Shown piece after piece: positions 34,664 to 43,958 of a stretch of 64,000 nucleotides of DNA. Below the pieces are notes generated by a model. That model did not search any database. It saw only the letters and a program-made list of their open reading frames with translations, and was not told the origin of the DNA. The position numbers were made by a program, and so were the translations under genes. Every line of letters begins with the position of its first letter. Position 1 is the first letter of the stretch. The stretch comes from Candidatus Limnocylindrales bacterium (GTDB taxonomy: Bacteria; Desulfobacterota; Binatia; UBA1149; CAITLU01): positions 248,001-312,000 of the forward strand of contig DASPNR010000044.1 of the NCBI GenBank assembly GCA_035626395.1. The letters are read 5' to 3'.

Positions 34664-37600
34664 ATGAACGTCCGCCCCGTTCTCCTCGCGGTCGCCATCG
34701 CCGCCGTCGCGGCCGTGTACGCGCCCGTCACCGTTTTTGCCGGCGCCGCCGAATGCACCGGCCCCGAGCAATGCGACGACGCCAACTCCTGCACCACCGA
34801 CAGTTGCGTCGCATTGGCCTGCGTCAACGATCCGGCGCCCAACGTCGGCGCCACCTGCAGCGCGCAATCCGGCTGCTCCATCGGCCTTTGCGGCGCGCAG
34901 GGTGACTGCGTCAGCACGCAGCTCCCCAACGACACGCCCTGCCCCGACTCCGCATTCTGCAACGGCGCCGAGACGTGCCAGGACGGCGTCTGCACCGCAG
35001 GCGACCCCGCCTGTGACGACGAGGTCGGATGCACGGCCGACCAGTGCAACGAGGCCACCGACAGCTGCACGAACACTCCGCAGGACGTCGCCTGCAACGA
35101 CGGCCTGGCGTGCAACGGCGTCGAGACCTGCGATGCGACGCTGGACTGCCAGGAAGGAACGCCCATCGACTGCAGCGACGGCGTGGGCTGCACCGACGAC
35201 GTGTGCGACGAGGCGACCGACTCGTGCGTGAACACGCCCGACGACGGCAACTGCGACGACATGCTGTTCTGCAACGGCGACGAGACCTGCCATCCCACGC
35301 TCGACTGCCAGGGAGGCATGGACCCGTGCATCGATGCCGTTGCCTGCACCGTCGATACCTGCAACGAGATCCTCGACAGCTGCACCAACGCCCCCAACGA
35401 TCTCGCGTGCAACAACGGCGACTTCTGCGACGGCACCGAGACCTGCGACTCCGTCTTCGGTTGCACGGTAGGCGAGCCGCCGTGCGAGGACGACGTCGAG
35501 TGCACCGTCGACTCCTGCGACGAAACGCTCGACATGTGCGGCAACGCACCCGACCACACGGTCTGCGACGACGAGGTCTTCTGCAACGGCGAGGAGTTCT
35601 GCGATGCCGGCACCGGCTGCGTCGACGGCGCACCCGAGACCTGCGACGACGGCATCACCTGCACCACCGACTCCTGCAACACGGGCAGCGACTCGTGCGA
35701 AAACGCTCCGGTCCACTCCGTGTGCACGGACGGCCTGTTCTGCAACGGCGAGGAGATGTGCGACGCCGGCAGCGGATGCGTCGACGGCGACGATCCGGAC
35801 TGCGACGACGAGATCGCCTGCACGAACGACTCCTGCATCGAAGAGTCGGATTCGTGCGCGAACACGCCCGACCACAGCGCTTGCGCCGACCCGCTCTTCT
35901 GCAACGGCGAGGAGATCTGCGACGCCGGCACCGGCTGCATCGACGGCGAGGATGCATGCGACGACGAGATCGTATGCACGGTCGATGCGTGCGACGAGAT
36001 CATGGACAGCTGCAGCAACGTCGCGACCGACGTGCTCTGCAGCGACGGCGAGTTCTGCACCGGCGACGAAGTCTGCGACCAGCAGCTAGGCTGCATGCCC
36101 GGAAATGCGCCCGACTGCTCCGACGGCGTCGACTGCACTGCCGATCAGTGCAATGAGCTGCTCGACGGCTGCGACCACGCCCCCGTCGACTCGTTCTGCG
36201 ACGACGCCGACGTCTGCGACGGCGCCGAAACCTGCAACGCCAACAGCGGCTGTCAGGACGGCACCCCCCTCGTCTGCAACGACGACCAGTTCTGCAACGG
36301 CGACGAAACCTGCGACCCGAGCCTCGGATGCCAGGACGCCGCCGACCCATGCGCCGACCAGATCGACTGCACCGTCGATACCTGCGACGAGGTCAACGAC
36401 ACCTGCACCGGCAACGTCCCGGACGACAACCTGTGCGACAACCAGCAGTTCTGTGACGGCGAGGAGTTCTGCGATGCCAACTCCGGCTGCATGGACGGCG
36501 CCGATCCGTGCGAGGACCAGGTGATCTGCACCGAGGACACGTGCAACGAAGTGATCGACGGCTGCACCAACCTCCCCGACAACAGCCTCTGCGACGACTC
36601 CGATCCGTGCACCGTCGACACCTGCAGCGTCAACGCCGACTGCCAGAACGTGGAGCTGCCCGACTTCGATGACGACGGGCAGTGCGACGCGCGGGACAAC
36701 TGCCCGCTCGAGGACAATCCCGATCAGCTCAACTCCGACTGCACCGACGAGGAGTTCCAGGTGCAAGGCGGATGCGCCGAGATCGGCTTCAACCCGCTGA
36801 CCGACGAGCGGCGCGGCTGCTGCGACGGCGGCGACGTGTGCGATCCCTGCCCGGCCCGGACCATCGAGGAGGATGGCGCCGAGCAGTGCAATCCCGACCG
36901 CTCCGGCGGCATCAGCTGTCCGCCCGAGCAGGGCTGCGAGCTGACCACCGCCGACGGCTGCATCACCGTCTCGGTGCCGCCGGGCGCGCTGGAACAGGAG
37001 CGAACGATCTCGGTCACCGACAGCATCGACGAAGAGCAGAACCTGCTCGCGCGCGACGCGCTGCTCTACGAGGTCGGCCTTCGCCCCGAAGGCATCGACT
37101 TCGCCGAGCCGGTGGAGGTGACGCTGTGCTGGGACGACCGCGATGACGACGACAACGCCGACGAAGGCATCTGCGGCGCGGGCCCCGGCCTCGGCCAGAC
37201 CTGCGACGACGACTTCGACTGCGGCGTGGGCGGCGAATGCGACCGCCCCTCGCGCACGCGCGAGGAAGACCTGGTCATGAAGCGCAACGCCGCGCCCTTC
37301 AGCAAGGAGGGCCTGTTCGAGCCGCCGTACACGTGCGACGCGCACGACGCGGCCGACTCGGAAGCCAATGACTGCGACACCGCCGCGCCCGACTGCTCCG
37401 AAGAGGCCGACGAAGACGACCACACCGTGGCCGGCTGCTGCGATCGCCAGACCAACACGTGGGACTTCCGCACCTGCGGCTTCAGCGAGCACTTCCTCGG
37501 CGAGTTCGCCGGCGACCTGGTCCCCGGCAACGGCCCGCGCCAGACCGATTGCGTCTCGGAGTGGTCGGTCGTCAATCCGCAGAACGAGCCGTATCGCGAC

Positions 37601-38371
37601 GCCGTCGGCATGCCCAGCAACGAGCAGACCTGCCGCGACGGCGATCCCCTGTGCGACCACGACGGGGCCGCCGACGGCAAGTGCACGTTCCACGTCGGCG
37701 TGTGCTTCAACATCGTCGACCGACGTCTGACCGATGCCAACGACAATCGTCTGTGCACGCCCACCAACGTCGAGGAGTGGAACCTGCAGGTGTCGGGCGA
37801 AGGCGATGACGCCGGCGACCTGGCCGCGCAGGTCGCTGCGCTGGGCGGCGGCACCGCCGAAGGCAACAGCGTCACCTTCGGCGAGGCGCTCGATGATCGA
37901 GACGCCTGCACGCGGCATGTGGCGATCGAAGCGCCGGTCGACGAGGGCATCGTCAAGACGGCCGGTGGAGTGGCCGGCGGCATCTTCGATCCGCAGCCGG
38001 GCACGACGTTCCTGCGCATGGCCACGTCCCGCTCCACGTCCACGGACGACCCCGACATCGGACCCAGCACGACGACGTCGACCACCATGCTCGAGCAGGG
38101 CCCGCAGTGCGGCGACGCCGACGATGACGGCGAGGTCGACGCGACCGACGCGTTGATCACGCTGCGCACGGCCGTCGGAACCTCGAGCTGCGACCCGGTC
38201 CTGTGCGACGTCACCACCGACGGCAGCATCACCGCCAGCGATGCCCTGGCCGTCCTCAAGACCGCCGTCGGGCAGGAGTTGGAAACCGCCTGCGGCCTCG
38301 GAGCCCTCCCCTCCGACCGCGACCGGCTGACGCTCACCTGCACGCCGGCCGAAGACGTCGACGTCAAGTAG
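34664..38371 (+). CDS. large secreted cysteine-rich repeat protein with dockerin-like C-terminus (paralogue B)
   Basis: 1235 residues. The N-terminal ~27 residues (MNVRPVLLAVAIAAVAAVYA...) form a signal peptide. From residue 117 to about 660 there are about ten tandem repeats of ~52 residues, each close to CxDxxxCTxDxCxExxDxCxNxPxxxxCxDxxFCNGxExCDxxxGCxxG, plus one extra half unit after the eighth. A thrombospondin type-3-like segment follows (DFDDDGQCDARDNCPLEDNP), a GCCDGGDVC knot, a ZU5-like stretch with CITVSVPPGALEQERTISV, further Cys/Asp-rich modules shared with paralogue A, a Ser/Thr linker and two dockerin-like loops (DADDDGEVDATDAL, DVTTDGSITASDAL). AAGGAAGG precedes the ATG. Secreted and heavily disulfide-bonded by inference; function unknown. 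Confidence 0.87.
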   Translation: MNVRPVLLAVAIAAVAAVYAPVTVFAGAAECTGPEQCDDANSCTTDSCVALACVNDPAPNVGATCSAQSGCSIGLCGAQGDCVSTQLPNDTPCPDSAFCNGAETCQDGVCTAGDPACDDEVGCTADQCNEATDSCTNTPQDVACNDGLACNGVETCDATLDCQEGTPIDCSDGVGCTDDVCDEATDSCVNTPDDGNCDDMLFCNGDETCHPTLDCQGGMDPCIDAVACTVDTCNEILDSCTNAPNDLACNNGDFCDGTETCDSVFGCTVGEPPCEDDVECTVDSCDETLDMCGNAPDHTVCDDEVFCNGEEFCDAGTGCVDGAPETCDDGITCTTDSCNTGSDSCENAPVHSVCTDGLFCNGEEMCDAGSGCVDGDDPDCDDEIACTNDSCIEESDSCANTPDHSACADPLFCNGEEICDAGTGCIDGEDACDDEIVCTVDACDEIMDSCSNVATDVLCSDGEFCTGDEVCDQQLGCMPGNAPDCSDGVDCTADQCNELLDGCDHAPVDSFCDDADVCDGAETCNANSGCQDGTPLVCNDDQFCNGDETCDPSLGCQDAADPCADQIDCTVDTCDEVNDTCTGNVPDDNLCDNQQFCDGEEFCDANSGCMDGADPCEDQVICTEDTCNEVIDGCTNLPDNSLCDDSDPCTVDTCSVNADCQNVELPDFDDDGQCDARDNCPLEDNPDQLNSDCTDEEFQVQGGCAEIGFNPLTDERRGCCDGGDVCDPCPARTIEEDGAEQCNPDRSGGISCPPEQGCELTTADGCITVSVPPGALEQERTISVTDSIDEEQNLLARDALLYEVGLRPEGIDFAEPVEVTLCWDDRDDDDNADEGICGAGPGLGQTCDDDFDCGVGGECDRPSRTREEDLVMKRNAAPFSKEGLFEPPYTCDAHDAADSEANDCDTAAPDCSEEADEDDHTVAGCCDRQTNTWDFRTCGFSEHFLGEFAGDLVPGNGPRQTDCVSEWSVVNPQNEPYRDAVGMPSNEQTCRDGDPLCDHDGAADGKCTFHVGVCFNIVDRRLTDANDNRLCTPTNVEEWNLQVSGEGDDAGDLAAQVAALGGGTAEGNSVTFGEALDDRDACTRHVAIEAPVDEGIVKTAGGVAGGIFDPQPGTTFLRMATSRSTSTDDPDIGPSTTTSTTMLEQGPQCGDADDDGEVDATDALITLRTAVGTSSCDPVLCDVTTDGSITASDALAVLKTAVGQELETACGLGALPSDRDRLTLTCTPAEDVDVK
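35012..36660 (+). repeat. array of about ten ~52-residue Cys-rich coding repeats
   Basis: The DNA encodes tandem units with a near-invariant Cys spacing. Units differ in sequence, so the array is old rather than a recent expansion. About three equivalent units lie in the paralogue at about 31530-32100. Confidence 0.85.
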
Positions 38372-38382
38372 CGCTTCAACCG

Positions 38383-38420
38383 CGGCGGGCACCTTCTCCG
38401 CGAAGAGAAGGTGCCCGCCG
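38383..38420. terminator. strong bidirectional hairpin between convergent genes
   Basis: GGCGGGCACCTTCTC (38384-38398) and GAGAAGGTGCCCGCC (38405-38419) pair perfectly over 15 bp with a six-base loop; the flanking C/G extends the stem. It lies 12 bases after the paralogue B stop and before the convergent histidine kinase end. No T-run, so termination strength is uncertain. Confidence 0.6.
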
Positions 38421-38544
38421 TGGCGGGAGACCGCGCTCCTGCAGGCGCGCACGGCGCCCCGCCGGCCAGGCGCAGGCCAGGCACGCGCCGAAAGCGGGCT
38501 GAAGTCGCTGGAGCGAGGACGAAGACTGCAACGCGGAGACGGCG

Positions 38545-40836
38545 CTATGCGCGGCCGTCGCTCTTGCCGTCACTCATTCGTCCAGTCAGGGAAGCCACGG
38601 TGGCCACCAGCTCCGCCGGCTCGATCGGTTTGGCGATGTGCACCTGGTAGCCGGCGAGCAGTGCCCGCGTTCGATCTTCCGACCTGGCGAAGGCGGTTAC
38701 CGCGACGGCCGGAGTGCGTCCGCCCTGCTCGGCCGGCAGCCGGCGCACTGCGCGGATCAGCTGATAACCGTCCATCTCGGGCATGCCGATGTCGCTGACC
38801 AGGACGTGCGGCCGCAGGACCGGAATGCTTTCCAGCGCCGCCTTGGCGCCCGCTGCCACGTGAACGTCGGCATCGCAGTGTTCGAAGACGCGTTGGATCA
38901 GCTCGCGCGTGTCCGACTCGTCGTCCACGACCAGGATCCTCAGGCCGTGCAGCGGCATCTTCTCGTAGCTGGCCTGCCCCGGGCCCACCCGCGCCTGGCC
39001 GCGCGCCGCATCCTGCTCGCCGACCATGCTCGCGCGCGGCAGCGTGACCGTGAACGTCGAGCCCTTGCCCGGTCCGGCGCTGTCTGCACGCACGCTCCCG
39101 CCGTGCAGCTCGACCAGCTGCTTGACGATGGCCAGGCCGAGACCCAGGCCTCCGTACCTTCGCGTGCTCGAGGAGTCCGCCTGACGGAAGCGGTCGAAGA
39201 CCATCGGCAGGAACTCGGCCTCGATGCCCTGCCCGGTATCGCGAACCACGATCTCGATGTGCGTCTCGCCGCGCCGGAGGACGACCTCGATGCTGCCCTC
39301 GGCCGGCGTGAACTTGACCGCGTTGGAAAGCAGGTTCCAGACGATCTGTTGAATGCGGTTGGAGTCGCCGGAGATCAATCCTACATCGGCATCGAACATC
39401 TTTCGGATGCGGATGTTCTTGGCCTCGGCCGAAGGTCGCACCGAGTCGATAGCCACGCCCACGACGGTGGCAGGATCGAAGCGCTGTACATCCAACCGAA
39501 CCTTTCCCGAGATGATCCGGCTCATGTCGAGCAGATCCTCGATGAGCCGCGTCTGCACGCGCGCGTTGCGGCCGATGACCTCGATGGCGCGCTCGAGATC
39601 CGCCGGGCCGTAGCGCCCGGACGCGAGAACGTGCGACCAGCCGAGAATGGCCGTCAGCGGTGTTCGCAGCTCGTGCGAGAGGGTCGCCAGGAATTCGTCC
39701 TTCAAAAGGTTGATGCGTTCCGCCTCGCTGCGCGCAGCACGCTCGGCTTCGAGCAGGAGCTCGCGCTCTCGGCTGGCCCGTTTGACGTCCTCGTACAGGC
39801 GCGCGTTGTCGATCGCGACCGCCGCCTGCGAGGCCACGGCCGAAATCAGTCGCTCGGACCGCTCATTGAACACACCGCGTTCGGGATGACCGAAGAGGAG
39901 AGCGCCGATCACGGTGCCGTCGCGCAAGATCACGGGCACCGCCAGATAGCTGTGCACCGGAAGATGTCCGGGCGGCAGACCGTAATGCGGCGCCATCCGG
40001 CCGTAGCGCGGATCCGCCTGCACGTCGTCACTGCGGACGATGGCCTCGCCACGGAAGGTGGGGCCGAAGATCGGTGTGGCTCGAGGATGGCCGAACTCCT
40101 CGAACGCCTCGCGCGGGGCGCCCGAGAGCGCGTACAGCTGATAGCTGTCGCCGCCATTGTCCGTGAGGTTGTAGAAGAACGCGCCGAAGCGGGCACCGCT
40201 CAGCTCGGTCGCCGTGTCGGTGATGGCCTGCATCAGCGCCGGCAGCTCCAGCTTGGAAGAAATCGCGGTGCCGGTGCGGTTCAGCAGCTCGAGCAGGCGG
40301 GTCTCCTCGCGCAGCGCCTCTTCGACGCGCCTGCTCTCGGTGACGTCGCGGAAGCTCCAGACGCGTCCGACGTTGCAGCCGTCCAGAAACTGGATGCGCG
40401 ACAGCCGTTCGATCACTCGGCCGTCGGAGAGCGTCAGCACGTCGAACGTCTCTTCGGGCTGGGTCTCGTAGATTTCGTCGACGCGGGCGAGGAACGAGGC
40501 CGGATCGGCGAAATTGGCCGCGACCAACCTGGTGATGGCCCGATGGTCGCTCGACGCGAGCACGTCCTCCGGCAGATTCCACAAACGCACGAAGTTCTGG
40601 TTGAAGCCGGTGACCTTGCGCGCGGAGTTCGTAGCGAGGATGGCGTCGGTCGTCGCCTCCAGCGTGGCCCGAACCATGGCCAGCGAATGAGCGAGTTCCT
40701 CCGAACGCGCCTCCAGCTCCTCCTTTGCCTGCAACAGTTCCTCCTCCGGCTGGTTTCGGACCGACCCGATTTTGCTCGCGACGCGCAGGCCGTCCGATGA
40801 CGGAATGCGATCCTCGCCTCTGTTGCCCGCTTTCAT
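38545..40836 (-). CDS. hybrid sensor histidine kinase/response regulator
   Basis: 763 residues, apparently cytosolic with no membrane segment. Order: coiled coil (about 30-55), PAS domain (about 55-170), GAF domain (about 190-345), short coiled coil, HisKA with phospho-His in TLSHELRTPLTA (about residue 388), HATPase with NLLSNAVKFTP, DTGQGI and GGLGLGLAI, then a receiver domain with ILVVDDE and phospho-Asp in VSDIGMPEMDG (about residue 682). ATG 40836 is favoured by GAAGG seven bases upstream; a GTG six bases earlier is possible. It ends at the receiver, so output passes to another protein. No partner regulator adjoins it, and the signal is unknown. Confidence 0.92.
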   Translation of the reverse strand: MKAGNRGEDRIPSSDGLRVASKIGSVRNQPEEELLQAKEELEARSEELAHSLAMVRATLEATTDAILATNSARKVTGFNQNFVRLWNLPEDVLASSDHRAITRLVAANFADPASFLARVDEIYETQPEETFDVLTLSDGRVIERLSRIQFLDGCNVGRVWSFRDVTESRRVEEALREETRLLELLNRTGTAISSKLELPALMQAITDTATELSGARFGAFFYNLTDNGGDSYQLYALSGAPREAFEEFGHPRATPIFGPTFRGEAIVRSDDVQADPRYGRMAPHYGLPPGHLPVHSYLAVPVILRDGTVIGALLFGHPERGVFNERSERLISAVASQAAVAIDNARLYEDVKRASRERELLLEAERAARSEAERINLLKDEFLATLSHELRTPLTAILGWSHVLASGRYGPADLERAIEVIGRNARVQTRLIEDLLDMSRIISGKVRLDVQRFDPATVVGVAIDSVRPSAEAKNIRIRKMFDADVGLISGDSNRIQQIVWNLLSNAVKFTPAEGSIEVVLRRGETHIEIVVRDTGQGIEAEFLPMVFDRFRQADSSSTRRYGGLGLGLAIVKQLVELHGGSVRADSAGPGKGSTFTVTLPRASMVGEQDAARGQARVGPGQASYEKMPLHGLRILVVDDESDTRELIQRVFEHCDADVHVAAGAKAALESIPVLRPHVLVSDIGMPEMDGYQLIRAVRRLPAEQGGRTPAVAVTAFARSEDRTRALLAGYQVHIAKPIEPAELVATVASLTGRMSDGKSDGRA

Positions 40837-41036
40837 GGGCACGCCTTCGCGGTTCGATGCGTGCGCATGTCCGACGACGCAGCTCCAACGTTCACCGGCA
40901 TCACTTCGAATTGTAACGGGTTTGACGATCGCTAGACATTGCCCCGGGCAAGGCGCTGCCGTAAATACGCGGCTCGAATGAGCTTCGCGATCACGAACGC
41001 AACTCGGTTATCCAACCGCAGCTTCAACAACGGTGG

Positions 41037-42305
41037 GTGCAGACGCTGAGCGCCACGCGCTCCACCATCGGCGCTACGGGAACGGAGGAAGAGCGATCGC
41101 GCAATCGCCGTTCCCTCTACGCCAGCGCGTTTCTGCGTTCACTTGCAACGGGCCTTCTCGGCGTCGAGCTGGGCCTCTATCTGTCCCAGCTCGAGCTGGG
41201 TGCCGCCGCCATCGGCGCGGTCATCGCCGCCGGCCTTCTCGGTGCGGCCTTTGCCGCGCTCGTCGTCACGATGTTCGGCGACCGCCTCGGCCGGCGCGCG
41301 ACGCTGGCGACATTGTGCGTTCTCGGTGCCGGTGGCGCGGCCGCCGCGGCAGTGGGATCCGAGGCGGTGCCAATGGGTGCGGCCGCGTTCGCGGGCATGC
41401 TCAACGGCATGGGGCGCGACCGCGGCGCGTCGTTGATCCTCGAGCAAGCTATTCTCCCCGACACGACCACTGCTGCCCGGCGCACCAGCGCCATCGCCTG
41501 GTACAACGTCCTGCAGGACATCGGGCACGCCCTCGGCTCCCTCGCAGCCGCGCTTCCGACCCTGCTGGTGGGCTGGACCGCAGCCGCGCCGCTCACTGCT
41601 CATCGCTGGACCATGGCGGCCGCCGCCGTGCTGACGCTGGCGCCGCTGTTCGCCATCGCTCGACTCAGTCGATCCGTGGAGGTTTCGCAGCCGAACGGGC
41701 GGGTGCGGCTGACACCGGAGAGCCGCCGGATCCTCGTGCGCATCTCCGCGCTGTTCTCCATCGACAGCCTGGCCGGCGGTCTGCTGGTCACGTCCCTGCT
41801 GGCCTACTTCTTCTTCGAGCGCTTCGGTGCCAGTGAAGCCGCCATCGCCGGACTGTTCTTCGGCGCGCGCGTCCTCAACGCATTCTCGCATCTGGGAGCG
41901 GCATGGCTGGCGAGACGCATCGGCCTCGTCAACACGATGGTCTTCACGCACATCCCGTCGAGCCTGCTGCTGGTGACCGTCGCCGTCGCACCGAGCTTCG
42001 AGATCGCGGCGCTGCTGTTCCTGCTGCGCGAGGGTCTCGTCGAGATGGACGTTCCGACGCGGCAGTCCTACGTGCTGGCCGTCGTGAAGCCGCACGAGCG
42101 GACGATCGCCTCCGGTGTCACCAGCCTCGTGCGCATGGGCGCGTGGGCGGTCGCGCCGACTCTGGCGGGCCTCTTCATGCAATCGTCGTCGTTGATGATG
42201 CCGCTGATGGTCGGGGCAGCCATGAAGATCGCCTACGATCTCATGCTGTGGCGCGAGTTCCGCGCCATCGTCCCTCCCGAAGAGGAAGGCCGCCTGACCG
42301 CATGA
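41037..42305 (+). CDS. major facilitator superfamily transporter
   Basis: 422 residues with about twelve membrane helices. MFGDRLGRRATLATL between helices 2 and 3 is the MFS A-motif (GxxxDRxGRR). A long loop after helix 6 carries many Arg residues, and a second related motif lies near ARRIGLVNTMV. It probably exports or imports a small molecule across the inner membrane; the substrate cannot be inferred. The start is GTG 41037 without a clear Shine-Dalgarno. It is divergent from the histidine kinase, separated by 200 bases in which no gene is seen. Confidence 0.85.
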   Translation: MQTLSATRSTIGATGTEEERSRNRRSLYASAFLRSLATGLLGVELGLYLSQLELGAAAIGAVIAAGLLGAAFAALVVTMFGDRLGRRATLATLCVLGAGGAAAAAVGSEAVPMGAAAFAGMLNGMGRDRGASLILEQAILPDTTTAARRTSAIAWYNVLQDIGHALGSLAAALPTLLVGWTAAAPLTAHRWTMAAAAVLTLAPLFAIARLSRSVEVSQPNGRVRLTPESRRILVRISALFSIDSLAGGLLVTSLLAYFFFERFGASEAAIAGLFFGARVLNAFSHLGAAWLARRIGLVNTMVFTHIPSSLLLVTVAVAPSFEIAALLFLLREGLVEMDVPTRQSYVLAVVKPHERTIASGVTSLVRMGAWAVAPTLAGLFMQSSSLMMPLMVGAAMKIAYDLMLWREFRAIVPPEEEGRLTA

Positions 42306-42386
42306 CGCGGTCGGGCGGCGTTTGGGCTTTGCACCTACGCGATCGGCAGCCGCAACGCCGGAGCTCGCTGCGGATCGGCCGCTGCC

Positions 42387-43235
42387 TCAGAATGCGCCAC
42401 TTTGGTAATCCGAAATGGCCTGCTCGATCTCCGCGGCCGTGTTCATGACGAACGGCCCGCGTTGCACGATCGGCTCCCTGATGGGTTTGCCTGCGATCAG
42501 CAGCAGGCGCGCGCCCGCCTCTCCCGCTTCGATGCGAACGGTGTCGCCTTCGCCGAGGACACCGGCGGTGCGTTGGTCCAGGGCCTGGCGCATCTCACCG
42601 ACGAAGACATCGCCGTCGTACGGGTACAGTAGCGCGTTGAGCGCCGCCGGAACCGGCGTCTCCAGCGCTGCGCGCGGCGGCAGGTGCACGTCGAAGTAGC
42701 GTGGCTGCGTGCTCCGCCCGCGCACCGCGCCGCCGGTCGTGCCGCCCTCGTGCTCGAGCTCCCCTGCGATGACCTTGACGCGGGCGCCGCCGTCGAGCTC
42801 GACGACCGGAATGTCGCCGGCCGCGATGTCGCGATACGCCGCCGGCTGCATCTTCTCGCTCGCCGGCAGATTGATCCAAAGCTGGAACCCGCGCATGCGT
42901 CCCTCGGTCTGCTGCGGCATCTCCGAGTGGATGATTCCCCGCGCCGCGGTCATCCACTGGACGTCGCCAGGGCCGAGGTCGCCGGTGTGGCCGCGGTTGT
43001 CGCGGTGCTGCATGTGCCCGTCGAGCATGTACGTCACGGTCTCGAAGCCGCGGTGTGGATGCGGCGGAAAGCCGGCCATGTAATCGCGGGGGTCGTCGGA
43101 ATAGAACTCGTCGAGCATCAGGAACGGATCCACACGGGTGCTCGCGCTGGTGCCGAGGCTGCGGCGCAGGCGAACGCCCGCGCCGTCGCTCGTCACCAGC
43201 GATGGGATGATTCGGTCGAGACGTCGTATCGTCAT
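42387..43235 (-). CDS. pirin-family protein
   Basis: 282 residues, a bicupin. FPPHPHRGFETVTYMLDGHM and GDVQWMTAARGIIHSEMP carry the metal-binding His residues and Glu of pirins. Bacterial pirins such as YhhW act on flavonols or bind redox-sensing metals; others regulate enzymes. The ATG at 43235 follows the azoR stop by 11 bases. Pairing with an azoreductase and a LysR regulator suggests a quinone or flavonoid stress response. Confidence 0.9.
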   Translation of the reverse strand: MTIRRLDRIIPSLVTSDGAGVRLRRSLGTSASTRVDPFLMLDEFYSDDPRDYMAGFPPHPHRGFETVTYMLDGHMQHRDNRGHTGDLGPGDVQWMTAARGIIHSEMPQQTEGRMRGFQLWINLPASEKMQPAAYRDIAAGDIPVVELDGGARVKVIAGELEHEGGTTGGAVRGRSTQPRYFDVHLPPRAALETPVPAALNALLYPYDGDVFVGEMRQALDQRTAGVLGEGDTVRIEAGEAGARLLLIAGKPIREPIVQRGPFVMNTAAEIEQAISDYQSGAF

Positions 43236-43246
43236 GCTGCTGCTCC

Positions 43247-43861
43247 TCAGGCCGCCGCGCGTGCAGCGCCGGCCAGCTCTCGAATGACCGTCCTTGCGTA
43301 CGCGACGGAGTCGGCGCGGGCGTCGCCGCCGCGTGCGAGGCCTTCGACGTAGATGAAGTCGACGTCGCGGATGCCGATGAACGCGAAGATGTCGCGCACC
43401 CACTGCGACTGCGTGTCCAGGGCGCTGCCGGCGTACCGACCGCCGCGCGTGGCCAGCACGATCGCTTTCCTGCCCGCCAGCAGGCCCACCGGTCCGTGCG
43501 ATTCGTAACGGAACGTGACGCCGGCGCGCGCAACATGGTCGAACCACGCCTTGAGCTGCGACGGCACACCGAAGTTGTACATCGGCAGACCGACGACGAT
43601 CAGGTCCGCCTCGCGCAGTTCGGCGATCAGGCGGTCGGAATAGTCGCGCACCTCGCGCTCCTGCGCGGTCGGCTCCTCTGCCGTGAACGCCGCAAAGCGC
43701 TCGGCCGTCAGGTGCGGAACCGGGTCCGTGGCCAGATCGCGGGCGATCACCCGCGCATTCGGGTCCTGCGCCCGCAGCGCCTCCACCAGCTCCCTGGCCA
43801 GGACGGTGGACTGGCCGCCGTCGCCGAAGATGCTCGAGGTCAGTTGCAGGATCGTTTTCAT
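43247..43861 (-). CDS. azoR: FMN-dependent NADH-azoreductase
   Basis: 204 residues of the flavodoxin-like AzoR family. QLTSSIFGDGGQST is the FMN phosphate loop, IVVGLPMYNFGVPSQLKAWFD is the flavin-ring and dimer motif, and ATRGGRYAG the second FMN segment. It reduces quinones and azo compounds with NADH. It heads an azoR-pirin operon divergent from a LysR-type regulator gene, with a candidate binding palindrome between them. Confidence 0.93.
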   Translation of the reverse strand: MKTILQLTSSIFGDGGQSTVLARELVEALRAQDPNARVIARDLATDPVPHLTAERFAAFTAEEPTAQEREVRDYSDRLIAELREADLIVVGLPMYNFGVPSQLKAWFDHVARAGVTFRYESHGPVGLLAGRKAIVLATRGGRYAGSALDTQSQWVRDIFAFIGIRDVDFIYVEGLARGGDARADSVAYARTVIRELAGAARAAA

Positions 43862-43896
43862 GGCTTCCTCCGTGATCGAGATGATGAGCCATATAA

Positions 43897-43911
43897 CGAT
43901 TGATCTAATCG
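43897..43911. promoter_or_regulatory. candidate LysR-type regulator binding palindrome
   Basis: CGATT-GATCT-AATCG is a perfect 5-5-5 inverted repeat in the AT-rich 97-base divergent region. Further partial half-sites (ATCGATCGGAT, GATCGAGGTCATCGAT) surround it. LysR regulators typically bind such sites in the gap they share with their target. Confidence 0.45.
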
Positions 43912-43958
43912 ATCGGATAACGGAAAAAATCGGCCGGAATGATCGAGGTCATCGATAG

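Noticed and set aside
34582..38452. Very long open frames antisense to the cysteine-rich gene, up to 788 codons
   Set aside because: The sense frame has a signal peptide, a Shine-Dalgarno and regular Cys repeats; the antisense frames are biased low-complexity translations explained by the repeat and GC content.
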